NCBI GenBank assembly: GCA_035529075.1
Contig: DATKXK010000010.1
Location: 353,401 to 417,400 of the forward strand
DNA from: Acidobacteriota bacterium
GTDB taxonomy: Bacteria; Zixibacteria; MSB-5A5; GN15; FEB-12
Reading direction: 5' to 3'
DNA length: 64,000 bases
Shown here piece after piece: positions 44,928 to 54,219 of this stretch. Each line of letters starts with the position of its first letter. Position 1 is the first letter of the stretch. The position numbers and the translations under genes are program-made. Below the pieces are notes generated by a model. It saw only the letters and a list, made by a program, of their open reading frames with translations, did no database searches and was not told the origin of the DNA.

Positions 44928-45119
44928 ATGGATATCCTCTCGCTGGTCAGGTCATACGTTCGGTGTGCTGCCGTTCGCTACGATTACGAGGAATCTAATG
45001 CATAAACAGGCAAAAGGGAAAGGAATATCGGCAGTGCGCTGCCCGGCCGTCGGGACCACCTTGCTCGCGCCGGGCCGGCAGGGCGCTTACGGTCCAGCGG
45101 TCCGCATTTGACAAGAGGC

Positions 45120-45148
45120 TTGCCTGCCGGGCCGATCGGAGTTAGTTT
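45120..45148 (+). promoter_or_regulatory. promoter of glutamate dehydrogenase gene
   Basis: TTGCCT (45120-45125), a 17-bp spacer and TAGTTT (45143-45148), about 106 bp before the chosen start codon. This lies in the 326-bp divergent gap between the peptidase and dehydrogenase genes. A TTGACA at 45108 is badly placed for any -10. Confidence 0.4.
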
Positions 45149-45253
45149 GGTATGACTCAGTCGCACGATGAGCGGCTCCATTCAGGCGACGCGACCGCTG
45201 CACGGTCCCCGGGGTCGATGTGGCGGGGGCGCGAAATCTCACGCGAGGGATGT

Positions 45254-46672
45254 ATGCGAAAGAATGACCTGTCGTTTTTTGAAACGGTGCTGGCCTTTTT
45301 TGACAAGGCGGCGAAACTGACCAGGCATCCACCGGGTCTGCTCAACCAGATAAAGTACTGCAACAGCATTTACGAGTTCAAATTCCCGCTCAAGCGCGAT
45401 GACGGCTCTATCGAGATAATCCAGGCCTTCCGCGTTGAGCACAGCCATCACAAGTTGCCGGTCAAGGGCGGCATCCGGTACAGTGAAATGGTCTCCGAGG
45501 ACGAGGTCAAGGCGCTGGCGGCTCTCATGACGTTCAAATGCGCCATCGTCGACGTGCCCTTCGGGGGGGCGAAAGGCGGTGTCCGGGTGGAACCGCGCAA
45601 GTACACGGAGGCGCAGCTCGAGCGCATAACGCGCAGGTACACCTCGGAGCTGGCCAGGAAAAGTTTCATAGGCCCGGGCGTGGACGTACCGGCCCCGGAC
45701 TATGGTACGAGCAGCCGGGAAATGGCCTGGATCGTCGACACGTACAGCGCCCTGAATCCGAATCAGATTGATGCCGCAGCCTGCGTGACGGGAAAGCCGA
45801 TCGCACAGGGGGGGATTCACGGCCGGACCGAGGCCACGGGACGCGGCGTGTTCTACGGCCTGGTGCGGGCTATCTCGTACGCCGAGGACATGAAAAAGAT
45901 CGGGCTGGCCCCCGGTATAGAGGGCAAGCGAATCGTCGTTCAGGGGCTGGGCAACGTCGGCTATTACACGGCCAGATTCCTGCAGGAAGCCGGAGCGGTG
46001 CTGGTGGCCCTGGCCGAGTATGACGGGGCCATTTACAATGACCGCGGCCTTGATGTCGACCAGGTGCAGGCGCATCGCAAGGAGTCCGGTACGATACTCA
46101 ACTTTCCCGGGGCCACGAACTTTGCCGCCAATTCCGACGCTCTCGAGTACGAGTGCGATATCCTTATCCCCGCCGCCCTCGAGCGCCAGATAACGGTCGA
46201 AAACGCTCCCCGGGTCAAAGCCAAAATCGTCGCCGAGGCCGCCAACGGGCCGATCACCGCTGATGCGGAAGAAATCCTCAAAGGGAAAGGCGTGCTGATA
46301 GTGCCGGACACCTACCTGAACGCGGGCGGCGTGACGGTTTCGTACTTTGAATGGCTCAAGAACCTCTCTCACGTGCGGTTCGGCCGTTTGAGCAAACGGT
46401 ACGAAGAAGCCACGCACGCCAAGTTGATAGAAACCGTCGAGACGCTGACGGGCAAGTCGCTCTCTGAAGATCAGCGTCGGGTGGCCGTTCACGGCGCGGA
46501 CGAGATCGACCTGGTCAACTCCGGACTGGAAGAGACCATGTTCAATGCCTACGATGAGATGCGGGAGATCTGTCTGCAGACCGAGGGTTGCTCCGATCTG
46601 CGGACGGCGGCATTCCTCACCGCTATTAACAAAGTCGCTGTTTCATACATGCAACTGGGGATTTTCCCGTAA
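45254..46672 (+). CDS. gdhA: Glu/Leu/Phe/Val dehydrogenase (glutamate dehydrogenase)
   Basis: The 472-residue protein contains the substrate-binding lysine regions [10 protein letters not shown] and [10 protein letters not shown], the catalytic loop [15 protein letters not shown], and the Rossmann motif [16 protein letters not shown]. It interconverts glutamate with 2-oxoglutarate and ammonia, linking nitrogen and TCA metabolism. I chose ATG 45254 ([10 protein letters not shown]), preceded by GAGGGATG; the frame extends upstream to 45152 without similarity. Cofactor preference is not clear. The symbol is by family; gudB/rocG are alternatives. Confidence 0.9.
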   Translation: MRKNDLSFFETVLAFFDKAAKLTRHPPGLLNQIKYCNSIYEFKFPLKRDDGSIEIIQAFRVEHSHHKLPVKGGIRYSEMVSEDEVKALAALMTFKCAIVDVPFGGAKGGVRVEPRKYTEAQLERITRRYTSELARKSFIGPGVDVPAPDYGTSSREMAWIVDTYSALNPNQIDAAACVTGKPIAQGGIHGRTEATGRGVFYGLVRAISYAEDMKKIGLAPGIEGKRIVVQGLGNVGYYTARFLQEAGAVLVALAEYDGAIYNDRGLDVDQVQAHRKESGTILNFPGATNFAANSDALEYECDILIPAALERQITVENAPRVKAKIVAEAANGPITADAEEILKGKGVLIVPDTYLNAGGVTVSYFEWLKNLSHVRFGRLSKRYEEATHAKLIETVETLTGKSLSEDQRRVAVHGADEIDLVNSGLEETMFNAYDEMREICLQTEGCSDLRTAAFLTAINKVAVSYMQLGIFP

Positions 46673-46716
46673 CGCCCGGATGCGGCCGGAAGCACCGGTG
46701 ACGTGCCGCCGGTGAA

Positions 46717-47661
46717 TCACTTCAGGAGCGGGTGTGAGTTTTCGTTTTTGCCGGTCGCTTTCGCCACGCGGATATCGTGAGCCAGCGTAATCGACGGTCT
46801 GGATTCCTCCAGGCCGAACCCCCGGCCCGCCAGAATCTCCCGGTACGCCACCGTGTGCAGGTCGGTAAAGCCTGCCGAGAACTCGATTTCCTCCCCGCCG
46901 ATCGTGATTGATCGGTAGGTCGTCTGTCCCGAATCGGACGCGCCCCGGGGAAGGTCAGCGCGGTCGATGGAAAGGTACCACCGTACGTTCGCCTTCTGTA
47001 GTTCCAGGAAGCCGGCCGTTTTCGTCGGTTCGCTGTGGTGAACCTCGCTGTGCTGTACCGGGCCGAACAACCATATGAGCAGGTCAAAGAAGTGGATGCC
47101 GATATTCGTAGCCAGGCCTCCCGACCGGTCCGGCTGGCCCTTCCAAGAGATCAGGTACCACGGCCCGCGCGCCGTAATGTACGTGAGAACCACCTCGTAC
47201 TTCCGGTTCGCCTTTTCCCGGGCGATTTTGTCTCTCAGGGCGATCAGCGAGGGATGCACGCGCAACTGCAGGATAGTACTGACGTGACGACCGGACTCCT
47301 GCTCCAGTTGCCTGAGCGGATCAATGTTCCAGGGGTTGAGAACGAGCGGTTTTTCGCATATCGCGTCGGCACCGATCCGCAGGGCAAACCGCACGTGCGC
47401 GTCATGCAGGTAATTCGGCGAACAAATGGACACGTAATGGACCCGTTTATCTTCCGACTGCCGCCGCAGCTTATCCAGGTGGCGGTCGAATCGCTCAAAC
47501 TCAGTGAAAAACTTGACGTCCGTAAAATGACGGTCAAGTATCCCGACCGAATCACTGGGATCCACGGCCGCCACCAGGCGGTTCCCGGTTTCCTTAATCG
47601 CTCTGAGGTGGCGTGACGCAACGTAGCCGGCCACGCCGGTTATGGCAAAGTTCTTCGACAT
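46717..47661 (-). CDS. Gfo/Idh/MocA oxidoreductase, WlbA-like
   Basis: The 314-residue protein has an N-terminal Rossmann segment (FAITGVAGYVASRHLRAI), the catalytic EKP motif (AICEKPLVL), and the WlbA-type signature TARGPWYLISWKG, then GGLATNIGIHFFDLLIWLFG with the catalytic histidine. WlbA oxidises UDP-GlcNAc uronic acid at C3 during synthesis of diacetylated mannuronic sugars for surface polysaccharide. The companion genes wlbB/C/E/D are not in this window, so the pathway may be elsewhere or the enzyme may differ in substrate. The gene converges with the glutamate dehydrogenase gene. Confidence 0.85.
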   Translation of the reverse strand: MSKNFAITGVAGYVASRHLRAIKETGNRLVAAVDPSDSVGILDRHFTDVKFFTEFERFDRHLDKLRRQSEDKRVHYVSICSPNYLHDAHVRFALRIGADAICEKPLVLNPWNIDPLRQLEQESGRHVSTILQLRVHPSLIALRDKIAREKANRKYEVVLTYITARGPWYLISWKGQPDRSGGLATNIGIHFFDLLIWLFGPVQHSEVHHSEPTKTAGFLELQKANVRWYLSIDRADLPRGASDSGQTTYRSITIGGEEIEFSAGFTDLHTVAYREILAGRGFGLEESRPSITLAHDIRVAKATGKNENSHPLLK

Positions 47662-47875
47662 CGGTTCTCCCGCGATGATGTGTTTTTCGCCGAGTCCGGA
47701 TCGTGGCGCTTCGCGCTCTCAGCCCGTAACCCCGTTGAAAACGCCAGCAAGAAAGTAGCTCCGACCGGGAATGCCAAGTTTTTTTTGACCGTCGGTTCCA
47801 TGACGGCGGCCGGTGCTCACAGGAGGCGGCAAACGGGGACGGCCGGCCCCGACCGGCCGAAGCGCCAAAAAGCGT

Positions 47876-47904
47876 TTGACCGGGGTACCGGCAGATGATA
47901 TTAT
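47876..47904 (+). promoter_or_regulatory. promoter of the HD-like/aconitase/PrpD operon
   Basis: TTGACC (47876-47881), 17 bp and TATTAT (47899-47904). This is one of the best sigma70 matches in the window and lies 42 bp before the first gene of the operon. Confidence 0.6.
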
Positions 47905-47946
47905 GTCGCACGAACGGTCCGCAAACAGATTATTACCGAGGCATAC

Positions 47947-48480
47947 ATGAGAGAACTGGTTGTACGGCTTCTACCCGAGGTTAACGAGATTTCCGCGCCG
48001 GACCTCCGGGAGAACGTAATCGCCTGCTGGGAAGAGGCGATAGCCTTTCGCGGGTGGACGGAGCGCTTGCTGCGAGGCATTCCCTTTACGCTCCTGGCTG
48101 AGGACGTCAAGATTACGTTCATTGATCACGTGCGGGCGGTCTGCCGCATGTGCATTGCCGTCAACGACGTGCTCGACGACGTTCACGGCGACGGCAAGAC
48201 GCCCGTCAACCGCGACTACCTGGTGGCCGGAGCGCTGCTGGCCGACGTCGGCAAGCTGCTCGAGTATGAAATCGTCGACGGTAAACCCGTCAAGTCCGAC
48301 TACGGCAAGCATATCAGGCACCCGTTCAGCGGTGTCGGCCTGGCGTTCAAGCACGGGCTGCCGTCGGAAGTGATGCATGTCATCGCCACTCACTCCAAGG
48401 AGGGGGTGGGGGAAAAGCGAAGCCCGGAGAGCATCATTTTCCATCACGCCGACTTCATCGATTTCGAGCTGGTGAAATAA
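47947..48480 (+). CDS. HD-like domain protein with altered HD motif
   Basis: The 177-residue protein has the layout of a small HD-superfamily phosphohydrolase: a leading His in FIDHVRAVCRMC, the central motif in GALLADVGKLLEY, and later histidines in IATHSKEG and IFHHADFIDFE. The central HD is AD here, so one metal ligand is missing, although the neighbouring residues are preserved. It might use a different metal set or have lost activity. It is the first gene of an operon with aconitase (2 nt gap) and MmgE/PrpD, so a role in handling their substrates or in regulation is likely. Confidence 0.72.
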   Translation: MRELVVRLLPEVNEISAPDLRENVIACWEEAIAFRGWTERLLRGIPFTLLAEDVKITFIDHVRAVCRMCIAVNDVLDDVHGDGKTPVNRDYLVAGALLADVGKLLEYEIVDGKPVKSDYGKHIRHPFSGVGLAFKHGLPSEVMHVIATHSKEGVGEKRSPESIIFHHADFIDFELVK

Positions 48481-48482
48481 TC

Positions 48483-50456
48483 ATGGCACAGACGTTGGTG
48501 GAGAAGATCGCCCAGCGGTTCGCGCTGGGGCTGGAACCGGGGCGGAGTATGCGAAGCGGCGACTACCTGTCGATCCAGCCGGCGCACGTGATGACCCATG
48601 ACAACACGGGCGCCGTCATTCCCAAGTTCAAAGCGATAGGCGCCCGCAAAATTGCCGACCCGCGCCAGGTGGTCTTCGCCCTTGACCACAACGTGCAGGA
48701 CACCAGCGAGAAGAATCTCGCGAAATACTCCGCCATCGAGGCCTTCGCCCGGGAAATGGGTGTCGACTTCTACCCGGCCGGGCGCGGGATCGGGCATCAG
48801 ATCATGTGCGAGGAAGGCTACGCCTGGCCCGGCACGATGGTCGTGGCTTCGGACAGCCACTCCAACATGTACGGCGGGCTCGGTTGTCTGGGAACGCCGA
48901 TCGTGCGCACCGATGCCGCCGCCATCTGGGCGACCGGCCGGACCTGGTGGCAGGTGCCGCCGGTAGCGCGGGTCGAACTGACAGGGTCACTGGCCCCGGG
49001 AGCCTCGGGCAAAGACGTCATCATCACCCTGTGCGGCTTTTTCAATCATGACGAAGTCCTTAACCACGCCGTAGAGTTTGTGGGTGACGGTATCGCGGCG
49101 CTTTCAATCGATGATCGACTGACCATTGCCAACATGACCACGGAGTGGGGGGCGCTGGCCGGGGTTTTTCCCGTTGACGACGCAACCATCGACTGGCTGC
49201 GCGACCGCGCCGAGTTTGTCAAACGGCGGGGCACGGCCGGCGTTCCGTCGGATGCGGACGGGCACGGCGGCCATCCACGGCTCACCCGGGAGAAGGTCGA
49301 CCGGCTGGATGCTGGGCGCTTAAGTGTCGATAAAGAAGCAGTTTACGCCAAACATCTAACCCTTGACTTGAGCACGGTCTCGCCGCACGTCTCGGGGCCG
49401 GACACGGTCAAAGACATGGCGCCTGTGGCTGAGTTGAGCCGGCGCGGGGTTCGGATCGACAAGGCGTATCTGGTCTCCTGTGTCAATAGTCGAGTTGGGG
49501 ACATAGCCGCCGCGGCCAGAACGATCAAGGGTAAGAAGGTTGCGGATCACGTCAAATTCTACGTAGCGGCGGCTTCGAGCGAAGTACAGGCCGAGAGCGA
49601 AAGGCGGGGCGACTGGCAAACCCTGCTGGAGGCCGGGGCGATCCCGCTTCCGCCGGGATGCGGCCCCTGCATCGGGCTCGGCGCGGGGCTGCTGGAGGAC
49701 GGTGAAGTCGGGATTTCGGCGACCAACCGGAATTTCAAGGGCCGGATGGGGTCTCGGGAAGCGCAGGCATACCTGGCGTCGCCGGAGGTTGTGGCGGCGT
49801 CGGCCGTAGCCGGCAGGATCGATCTGCCGGGTCCGGCGCAGCCCGGGAAGGTCGCGGGACGGGTCGAAGTCAGGCGGCAGGGCGCCGAGGTCACCGAAAA
49901 AGTGCCCATTATAGAAGGTTTTCCGGAACGGCTCAGCGGAGAGATCATCTACTGCCATCAGGACAACCTTAACACCGACGGTATCTTTCCGGGGAAGTAC
50001 ACGTACCTTGACGACTTCACCGCCGCCCAGCAGGCCGAGGTGGTCATGGAGAACTATGACCCTGAGTTCTCCGACCTGGTTCAAAGCGGTGATATCCTGT
50101 TGGGTGGCTTCAACTTCGGCACCGGGAGTTCGCGCGAACAGGCGGCGACCGCACTCAAACACCGGGGGATTCGACTCGTGCTCGCCGGATCGTTCAGTGA
50201 AACGTACAAGCGAAACGCCCTTAACAACGGCTTCCTGACTATCGAAGCCCCGGAACTGGCGCGTGATCTCGGTCAGCGGTTTGGGACCGACAGACTGACC
50301 GTAAGAACATCAATAAAGGCAACCGTTGATTTCGTTAATTCGCGAGTAGAGGCCGACGGGAAATCATACGGTGTCAGCCCGGTCGGTGCAGCCGCCCAGG
50401 AACTGATTGTATGCGACGGGCTGGAAAACTGGGTGAAGAAACAACTGGAGACTTAG
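48483..50456 (+). CDS. aconitase-family hydratase
   Basis: The 657-residue protein contains both aconitase halves: the catalytic core with the [4Fe-4S] cysteines in LVSCVNSRVGD and GCGPCIGLGAG, the DSHSNMYGGLG signature, and the swivel domain with GGFNFGTGSSREQAATALKH. It isomerises a tricarboxylic acid (citrate to isocitrate, or a homologue). The single-chain, 650-residue form is typical of mitochondrial-type aconitase and homoaconitase relatives. The preceding HD-like gene ends 2 nt before its ATG, and the PrpD gene follows after 25 nt. Confidence 0.9.
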   Translation: MAQTLVEKIAQRFALGLEPGRSMRSGDYLSIQPAHVMTHDNTGAVIPKFKAIGARKIADPRQVVFALDHNVQDTSEKNLAKYSAIEAFAREMGVDFYPAGRGIGHQIMCEEGYAWPGTMVVASDSHSNMYGGLGCLGTPIVRTDAAAIWATGRTWWQVPPVARVELTGSLAPGASGKDVIITLCGFFNHDEVLNHAVEFVGDGIAALSIDDRLTIANMTTEWGALAGVFPVDDATIDWLRDRAEFVKRRGTAGVPSDADGHGGHPRLTREKVDRLDAGRLSVDKEAVYAKHLTLDLSTVSPHVSGPDTVKDMAPVAELSRRGVRIDKAYLVSCVNSRVGDIAAAARTIKGKKVADHVKFYVAAASSEVQAESERRGDWQTLLEAGAIPLPPGCGPCIGLGAGLLEDGEVGISATNRNFKGRMGSREAQAYLASPEVVAASAVAGRIDLPGPAQPGKVAGRVEVRRQGAEVTEKVPIIEGFPERLSGEIIYCHQDNLNTDGIFPGKYTYLDDFTAAQQAEVVMENYDPEFSDLVQSGDILLGGFNFGTGSSREQAATALKHRGIRLVLAGSFSETYKRNALNNGFLTIEAPELARDLGQRFGTDRLTVRTSIKATVDFVNSRVEADGKSYGVSPVGAAAQELIVCDGLENWVKKQLET

Positions 50457-50481
50457 CGCCTGCTGCAGGGACGGAGGATCG

Positions 50482-51861
50482 ATGCACAAGACAATATCTC
50501 GAGCGATATCCGAATTCGCCGTCAACCTTCGCTACGACGATCTGCCCCGGGACGTCGTAGGCGAGGTCAAGCGGTATCTCTACGATTCAATCGGCTGCGC
50601 GCTCGGCGGATATCATACCAGAGACGTCGGGATCGTTCGTGGCATCTACGAGAAGATGGCCGGGAGGCCTGAGGCTACGGTGATAGGCTTCGGCGAGAGA
50701 ATACCGGCCGTCAACGCGGCCCTGGTCAACTCCCTGATGGTCCGTGCGCTGGATTTCAACGACATTTACTGGAAAGAGGACCCGTCACATCCATCCGACC
50801 TGATACCGGCGGCTCTGGCTGCGGGGGAACGCGTGGATGCCTCCATGAAGGATGTCATTACGGCGATTGTGCTGGCCTACGAGTTCGAGATGCGGCTCTG
50901 TGAGTTCGCGGTACCCGGCGTGCGCGAACGCAAATGGCACCATGCCACGCTCACCCAGTTTGTTTCGCCCGTGGTGGCCGGGAAGCTCCTGGGGCTGACC
51001 GTCGACCAGATGGTCAACGCCATCGGGATCAGCGCCTGCCACAACCATACGATCGGATGTCCGACCGCCGGCAAGCTCACGATGATGAAGAATACGGTGG
51101 ACCCGATGGCCGTCCAGGCGGGTGTTCTCGCTGCTCTGATGGCGCAGAACGGCTATTCCGGCACGGAGGCCGTCTTTGAGGGCAAGGAGGGGCTGATGGA
51201 CGTTTACGGGCCGGCCTGGGACGAGGACAAGCTGACCGGCAGGCTCGGTGATTCGTTCAAGATCCTTGAATGCAGCATGAAGGCGTTTCCGACCGAGGCG
51301 CTGACTCACACGCACCTGAGCTGCACGTTGAAGGTTATCAGGGACAATGACATTGACCACGACCAGGTTGAATCGGTGACCGTCACGACCATCGCGCGGG
51401 CATGCGATATCCTCTTTGACCCGCACAAGTATCGCCCCGAATCCCGGGAGACGGCCGACCATTCGTTGCCGTATTGTGTTGCAGCCGCAATTGTCGACAG
51501 GCAAATTACCACGCAGACTTTTTCCGATGAGAAGCTGAAAGACCCCCGCATCTGGGAAGTGATCGACCGTATCAAGGGAGAGGCGTCCGAAGAGTTTGAG
51601 CGAATGTTCCCGGCCAGGCAGCCGTCCCGGGTGACCATCCGCACCAAAGACGGTAAGGAATACAGTGCGTACCTGGAGAACCCGAAGGGCCACCCGACGG
51701 AGCCGATGACCAGGGAAGACCTGCGGGCGAAGTTCAACGCCCTGTCCGGCGCGCTGATGGATGCGGCCAGGCAGGCCGACATGGAGGAAATGATCTTCGC
51801 GTGCGAAAAGGAGAGCGCCCGCGATTTCATGGCGGAACTGGTTGTCAAATCCACGGCATGA
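50482..51861 (+). CDS. MmgE/PrpD family protein
   Basis: The 459-residue protein matches 2-methylcitrate dehydratase/cis-aconitate decarboxylase-fold enzymes: RYLYDSIGCALGG, ALVNSLMVRALDFND, KWHHATLTQF and HTHLSCTLKVIRDND. In methylcitrate metabolism PrpD dehydrates 2-methylcitrate and aconitase rehydrates the product, so its pairing with aconitase is meaningful. The methylcitrate synthase and lyase (prpC, prpB) are not in the window. It starts at ATG 50482 behind GGACGGAGG. Confidence 0.88.
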   Translation: MHKTISRAISEFAVNLRYDDLPRDVVGEVKRYLYDSIGCALGGYHTRDVGIVRGIYEKMAGRPEATVIGFGERIPAVNAALVNSLMVRALDFNDIYWKEDPSHPSDLIPAALAAGERVDASMKDVITAIVLAYEFEMRLCEFAVPGVRERKWHHATLTQFVSPVVAGKLLGLTVDQMVNAIGISACHNHTIGCPTAGKLTMMKNTVDPMAVQAGVLAALMAQNGYSGTEAVFEGKEGLMDVYGPAWDEDKLTGRLGDSFKILECSMKAFPTEALTHTHLSCTLKVIRDNDIDHDQVESVTVTTIARACDILFDPHKYRPESRETADHSLPYCVAAAIVDRQITTQTFSDEKLKDPRIWEVIDRIKGEASEEFERMFPARQPSRVTIRTKDGKEYSAYLENPKGHPTEPMTREDLRAKFNALSGALMDAARQADMEEMIFACEKESARDFMAELVVKSTA

Positions 51862-51906
51862 CGTGCCGATGAATCGTTGACGAAAGAGAAATCAGGTTGG
51901 CATCAA

Positions 51907-53346
51907 ATGGCAAAGCGTTCACAAAAAAAAGTGAAGCCGCGAGTTCTCAAGGGGTTCAGGGATTACCCTCCCGCCGAACAGATCGCGAGGGAGAAGATGC
52001 TCTCATCCGTGCGCGAGGCGGTGGAGCTGATGGGCTTTCTGCCGTTGCAGACAGCCAGCCTCGAGTACGCTGAAACCCTGCTGGGACCGCACTACAGCAA
52101 GGAATCGCTGGCCGAACTGTTCGGCTTTCGCGGACCGGATGACGTTGATATGGCGCTGCGTTATGAGTTTACCCTGTCGCTGGCCCGTTACGTGGCCGAG
52201 CATTCGGAGCTCCCGCTGCCTTTCCGACGCTACCAGTACGGCAATATCTGGCGCGTGGACAAGCCCGGCCCGGGGCGCTTCCGCGAGTTCATGCAGTTTG
52301 ACATCGATATCGTCGGCACGCAAAATCTGCTGGCCGACGCTGAAATCATCGCCGCCATGGTGACGATCTTCGACCATCTCGGTATCGAGGATTTCGAGGT
52401 TCGTTATTCCAATCGCAAGATTCTAAACGGACTGATTGAGTGGGCGGGTATTCTCCCTGAAAGGGGATCGGACGTTCTGCGCGTCCTGGACAAGTATCGG
52501 AAGCAGGGAGAGCAGGCCGTCATACTGGAACTGGGTAGCGGAAGAAAGGATGATTCCGGAGCCGAGATCCCCGGCCTCAGTCTTCCGGCGGACCAGATAG
52601 ACCACATAAGGGATTTCCTGCACGAGGCGATCAAGCGGGACACCAAAGATCCGTTGTCATGGGTCAGGGGCAATCTCAGCGGGTTCCGGCAGGCGGAGGA
52701 GGGGATGAGCGAGCTGGAGGCGGTCCGGGATCACCTTAAGGCCATGGGGATTGATCGGAGCAAAGCGGCCGTCGACCTGTTGATCGTTCGCGGGCTGGCG
52801 TACTACACCGGGCCGGTGTTCGAGACATATCTGACAAAACTGTGGGATTACGGCTCGGTCTTCTCAGGGGGGCGGTACGATAACCTCGTAGACCGCTTCC
52901 TGGGCCGTTCCGTTCCGGCGGTCGGCTCATCCATCGGGATAGACCGTCTGCTCGCCGCGTTGATCGAGCTTAAAGCCTTCAAATACGAACGGGCGACCTC
53001 GCAGGTGCTGGTCACCGTGATGGACCGGCATCGCCTGCCTGAGTACCTGAAGATGCTTCGTGAACTGCGTGACGCCGGTATCCGGTCCGAGATATTCGCC
53101 GGAGACACCAAGAACCTTACGCGTCAGGTGCGCTACGGTGACAGAGTGGGGATACCGTTTGCCTTGATTGCCGGTTCAAACGAGTTTGAGTCAAACAAGG
53201 TCACCGTAAAGGACCTGGCCTCCGGTGCGGACCAGGCCGGGAAAACCGCTGACCGAGAGAAGTGGCTCAAGGCCGAGGGATTCCAGGAAACCATTCCGCG
53301 TGACACGCTGGTATCGTACCTGAAGAAGCGATTGAGGGAAAGCTGA
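51907..53346 (+). CDS. hisS: histidyl-tRNA synthetase
   Basis: The 479-residue class II synthetase shows motif 2 (FRRYQYGNIWRVDKPGPGRF), the histidine-specific signatures RGLAYYTGPVFET and SGGRYDNLV, motif 3 (SSIGIDRLLAAL) and the C-terminal anticodon-binding domain (VLVTVMDRHRLPEYLKML). It charges tRNA-His in the cytoplasm. ATG 51907 was chosen over the TTG at 51877. It lies 45 bp after the PrpD gene and may be transcribed with it. At 479 residues it is a little longer than E. coli HisS (424). Confidence 0.95.
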   Translation: MAKRSQKKVKPRVLKGFRDYPPAEQIAREKMLSSVREAVELMGFLPLQTASLEYAETLLGPHYSKESLAELFGFRGPDDVDMALRYEFTLSLARYVAEHSELPLPFRRYQYGNIWRVDKPGPGRFREFMQFDIDIVGTQNLLADAEIIAAMVTIFDHLGIEDFEVRYSNRKILNGLIEWAGILPERGSDVLRVLDKYRKQGEQAVILELGSGRKDDSGAEIPGLSLPADQIDHIRDFLHEAIKRDTKDPLSWVRGNLSGFRQAEEGMSELEAVRDHLKAMGIDRSKAAVDLLIVRGLAYYTGPVFETYLTKLWDYGSVFSGGRYDNLVDRFLGRSVPAVGSSIGIDRLLAALIELKAFKYERATSQVLVTVMDRHRLPEYLKMLRELRDAGIRSEIFAGDTKNLTRQVRYGDRVGIPFALIAGSNEFESNKVTVKDLASGADQAGKTADREKWLKAEGFQETIPRDTLVSYLKKRLRES

Positions 53347-53403
53347 CTCGCGTGCCGGTCGCGCGGCGTTCCGCTCGCGGCCGTGCCGTCGTGATTTACT
53401 GCC

Positions 53404-54183
53404 ATGACTTCCCGGAAAACACCTTCGATGTGCGACGTCTACGCGCATGAATACGATCTTATGACCAACGCGGCGGCGCGGGAGAGTTACCATGCGCGCG
53501 AAGTAGCCGCCCTGGCCGAAGCATTCAAGCCGACCTCGGTGCTGGACGCCGGGTGTGCCACCGGCCTGACGGCGATGCTGTTTGCCCGGCTGGGCGTTGC
53601 CGCCACCGGGCTGGACAGGTCGCGGAAAATGATCAGCCTGGCCAGGGGGAAGTACGGTGCGTCGGGCCGGTCGCCTGTTTTTCGCGTCGGACAGTTTGAA
53701 TCACTGCCCGGGCTGCTTCACGGGCGGTTTGACCTGGTGGTATGCCTGGCCAACGCCATATCCGGAGTCGGGTCGGTCGCCAACCTTCGGAAAAGCCTCA
53801 GGAACTTTTGCAGGGTTCTCAAGCCCGGAGGCGCCCTGGTGTTGCAGATGCTCAACTATGCCGCGCTCAAAGAGGGTGAGGTCATGCCCGTTCGCGCCAC
53901 CAGGAGCGACGGCATCATATGGGTGCGGTATTCGATCCGGCGCGGGCGAAAACTGGCCCTTCACGCGGTACGGCTGGACATCGATGAAAGTCCGCCCCTG
54001 TTGGAACCGTTTTACCACGAACTTGACAATTTCACCGTTGAGCGGGTTACCCAGGCAATGCGCTCAGCGGGTTTTCGGCAACTGCACCGGTACGCTGATC
54101 TCCTGTTAAGCAAGAGGTTCACCAAGTCGGCCCGTGATCTTGTTATAGTCACGCGCAGGCCGGCCGGGCGCCAAACAGTTTGA
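53404..54183 (+). CDS. class I SAM-dependent methyltransferase
   Basis: The 259-residue protein has the glycine-rich cofactor loop VLDAGCATGLTAMLFARLG, an acidic residue at the end of strand 2 (TGLDRS), and the post-I/II motifs FDLVVCLANAIS and RVLKPGGALVLQML. It is a cytoplasmic methyltransferase of the UbiE/MenG-like group; the C-terminal region gives no clue to its substrate. It follows hisS by 57 bp in the same direction. Confidence 0.85.
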   Translation: MTSRKTPSMCDVYAHEYDLMTNAAARESYHAREVAALAEAFKPTSVLDAGCATGLTAMLFARLGVAATGLDRSRKMISLARGKYGASGRSPVFRVGQFESLPGLLHGRFDLVVCLANAISGVGSVANLRKSLRNFCRVLKPGGALVLQMLNYAALKEGEVMPVRATRSDGIIWVRYSIRRGRKLALHAVRLDIDESPPLLEPFYHELDNFTVERVTQAMRSAGFRQLHRYADLLLSKRFTKSARDLVIVTRRPAGRQTV

Positions 54184-54219
54184 CATGTCGCGCAGGACAC
54201 CTATCTTCTTAACCCGGTT

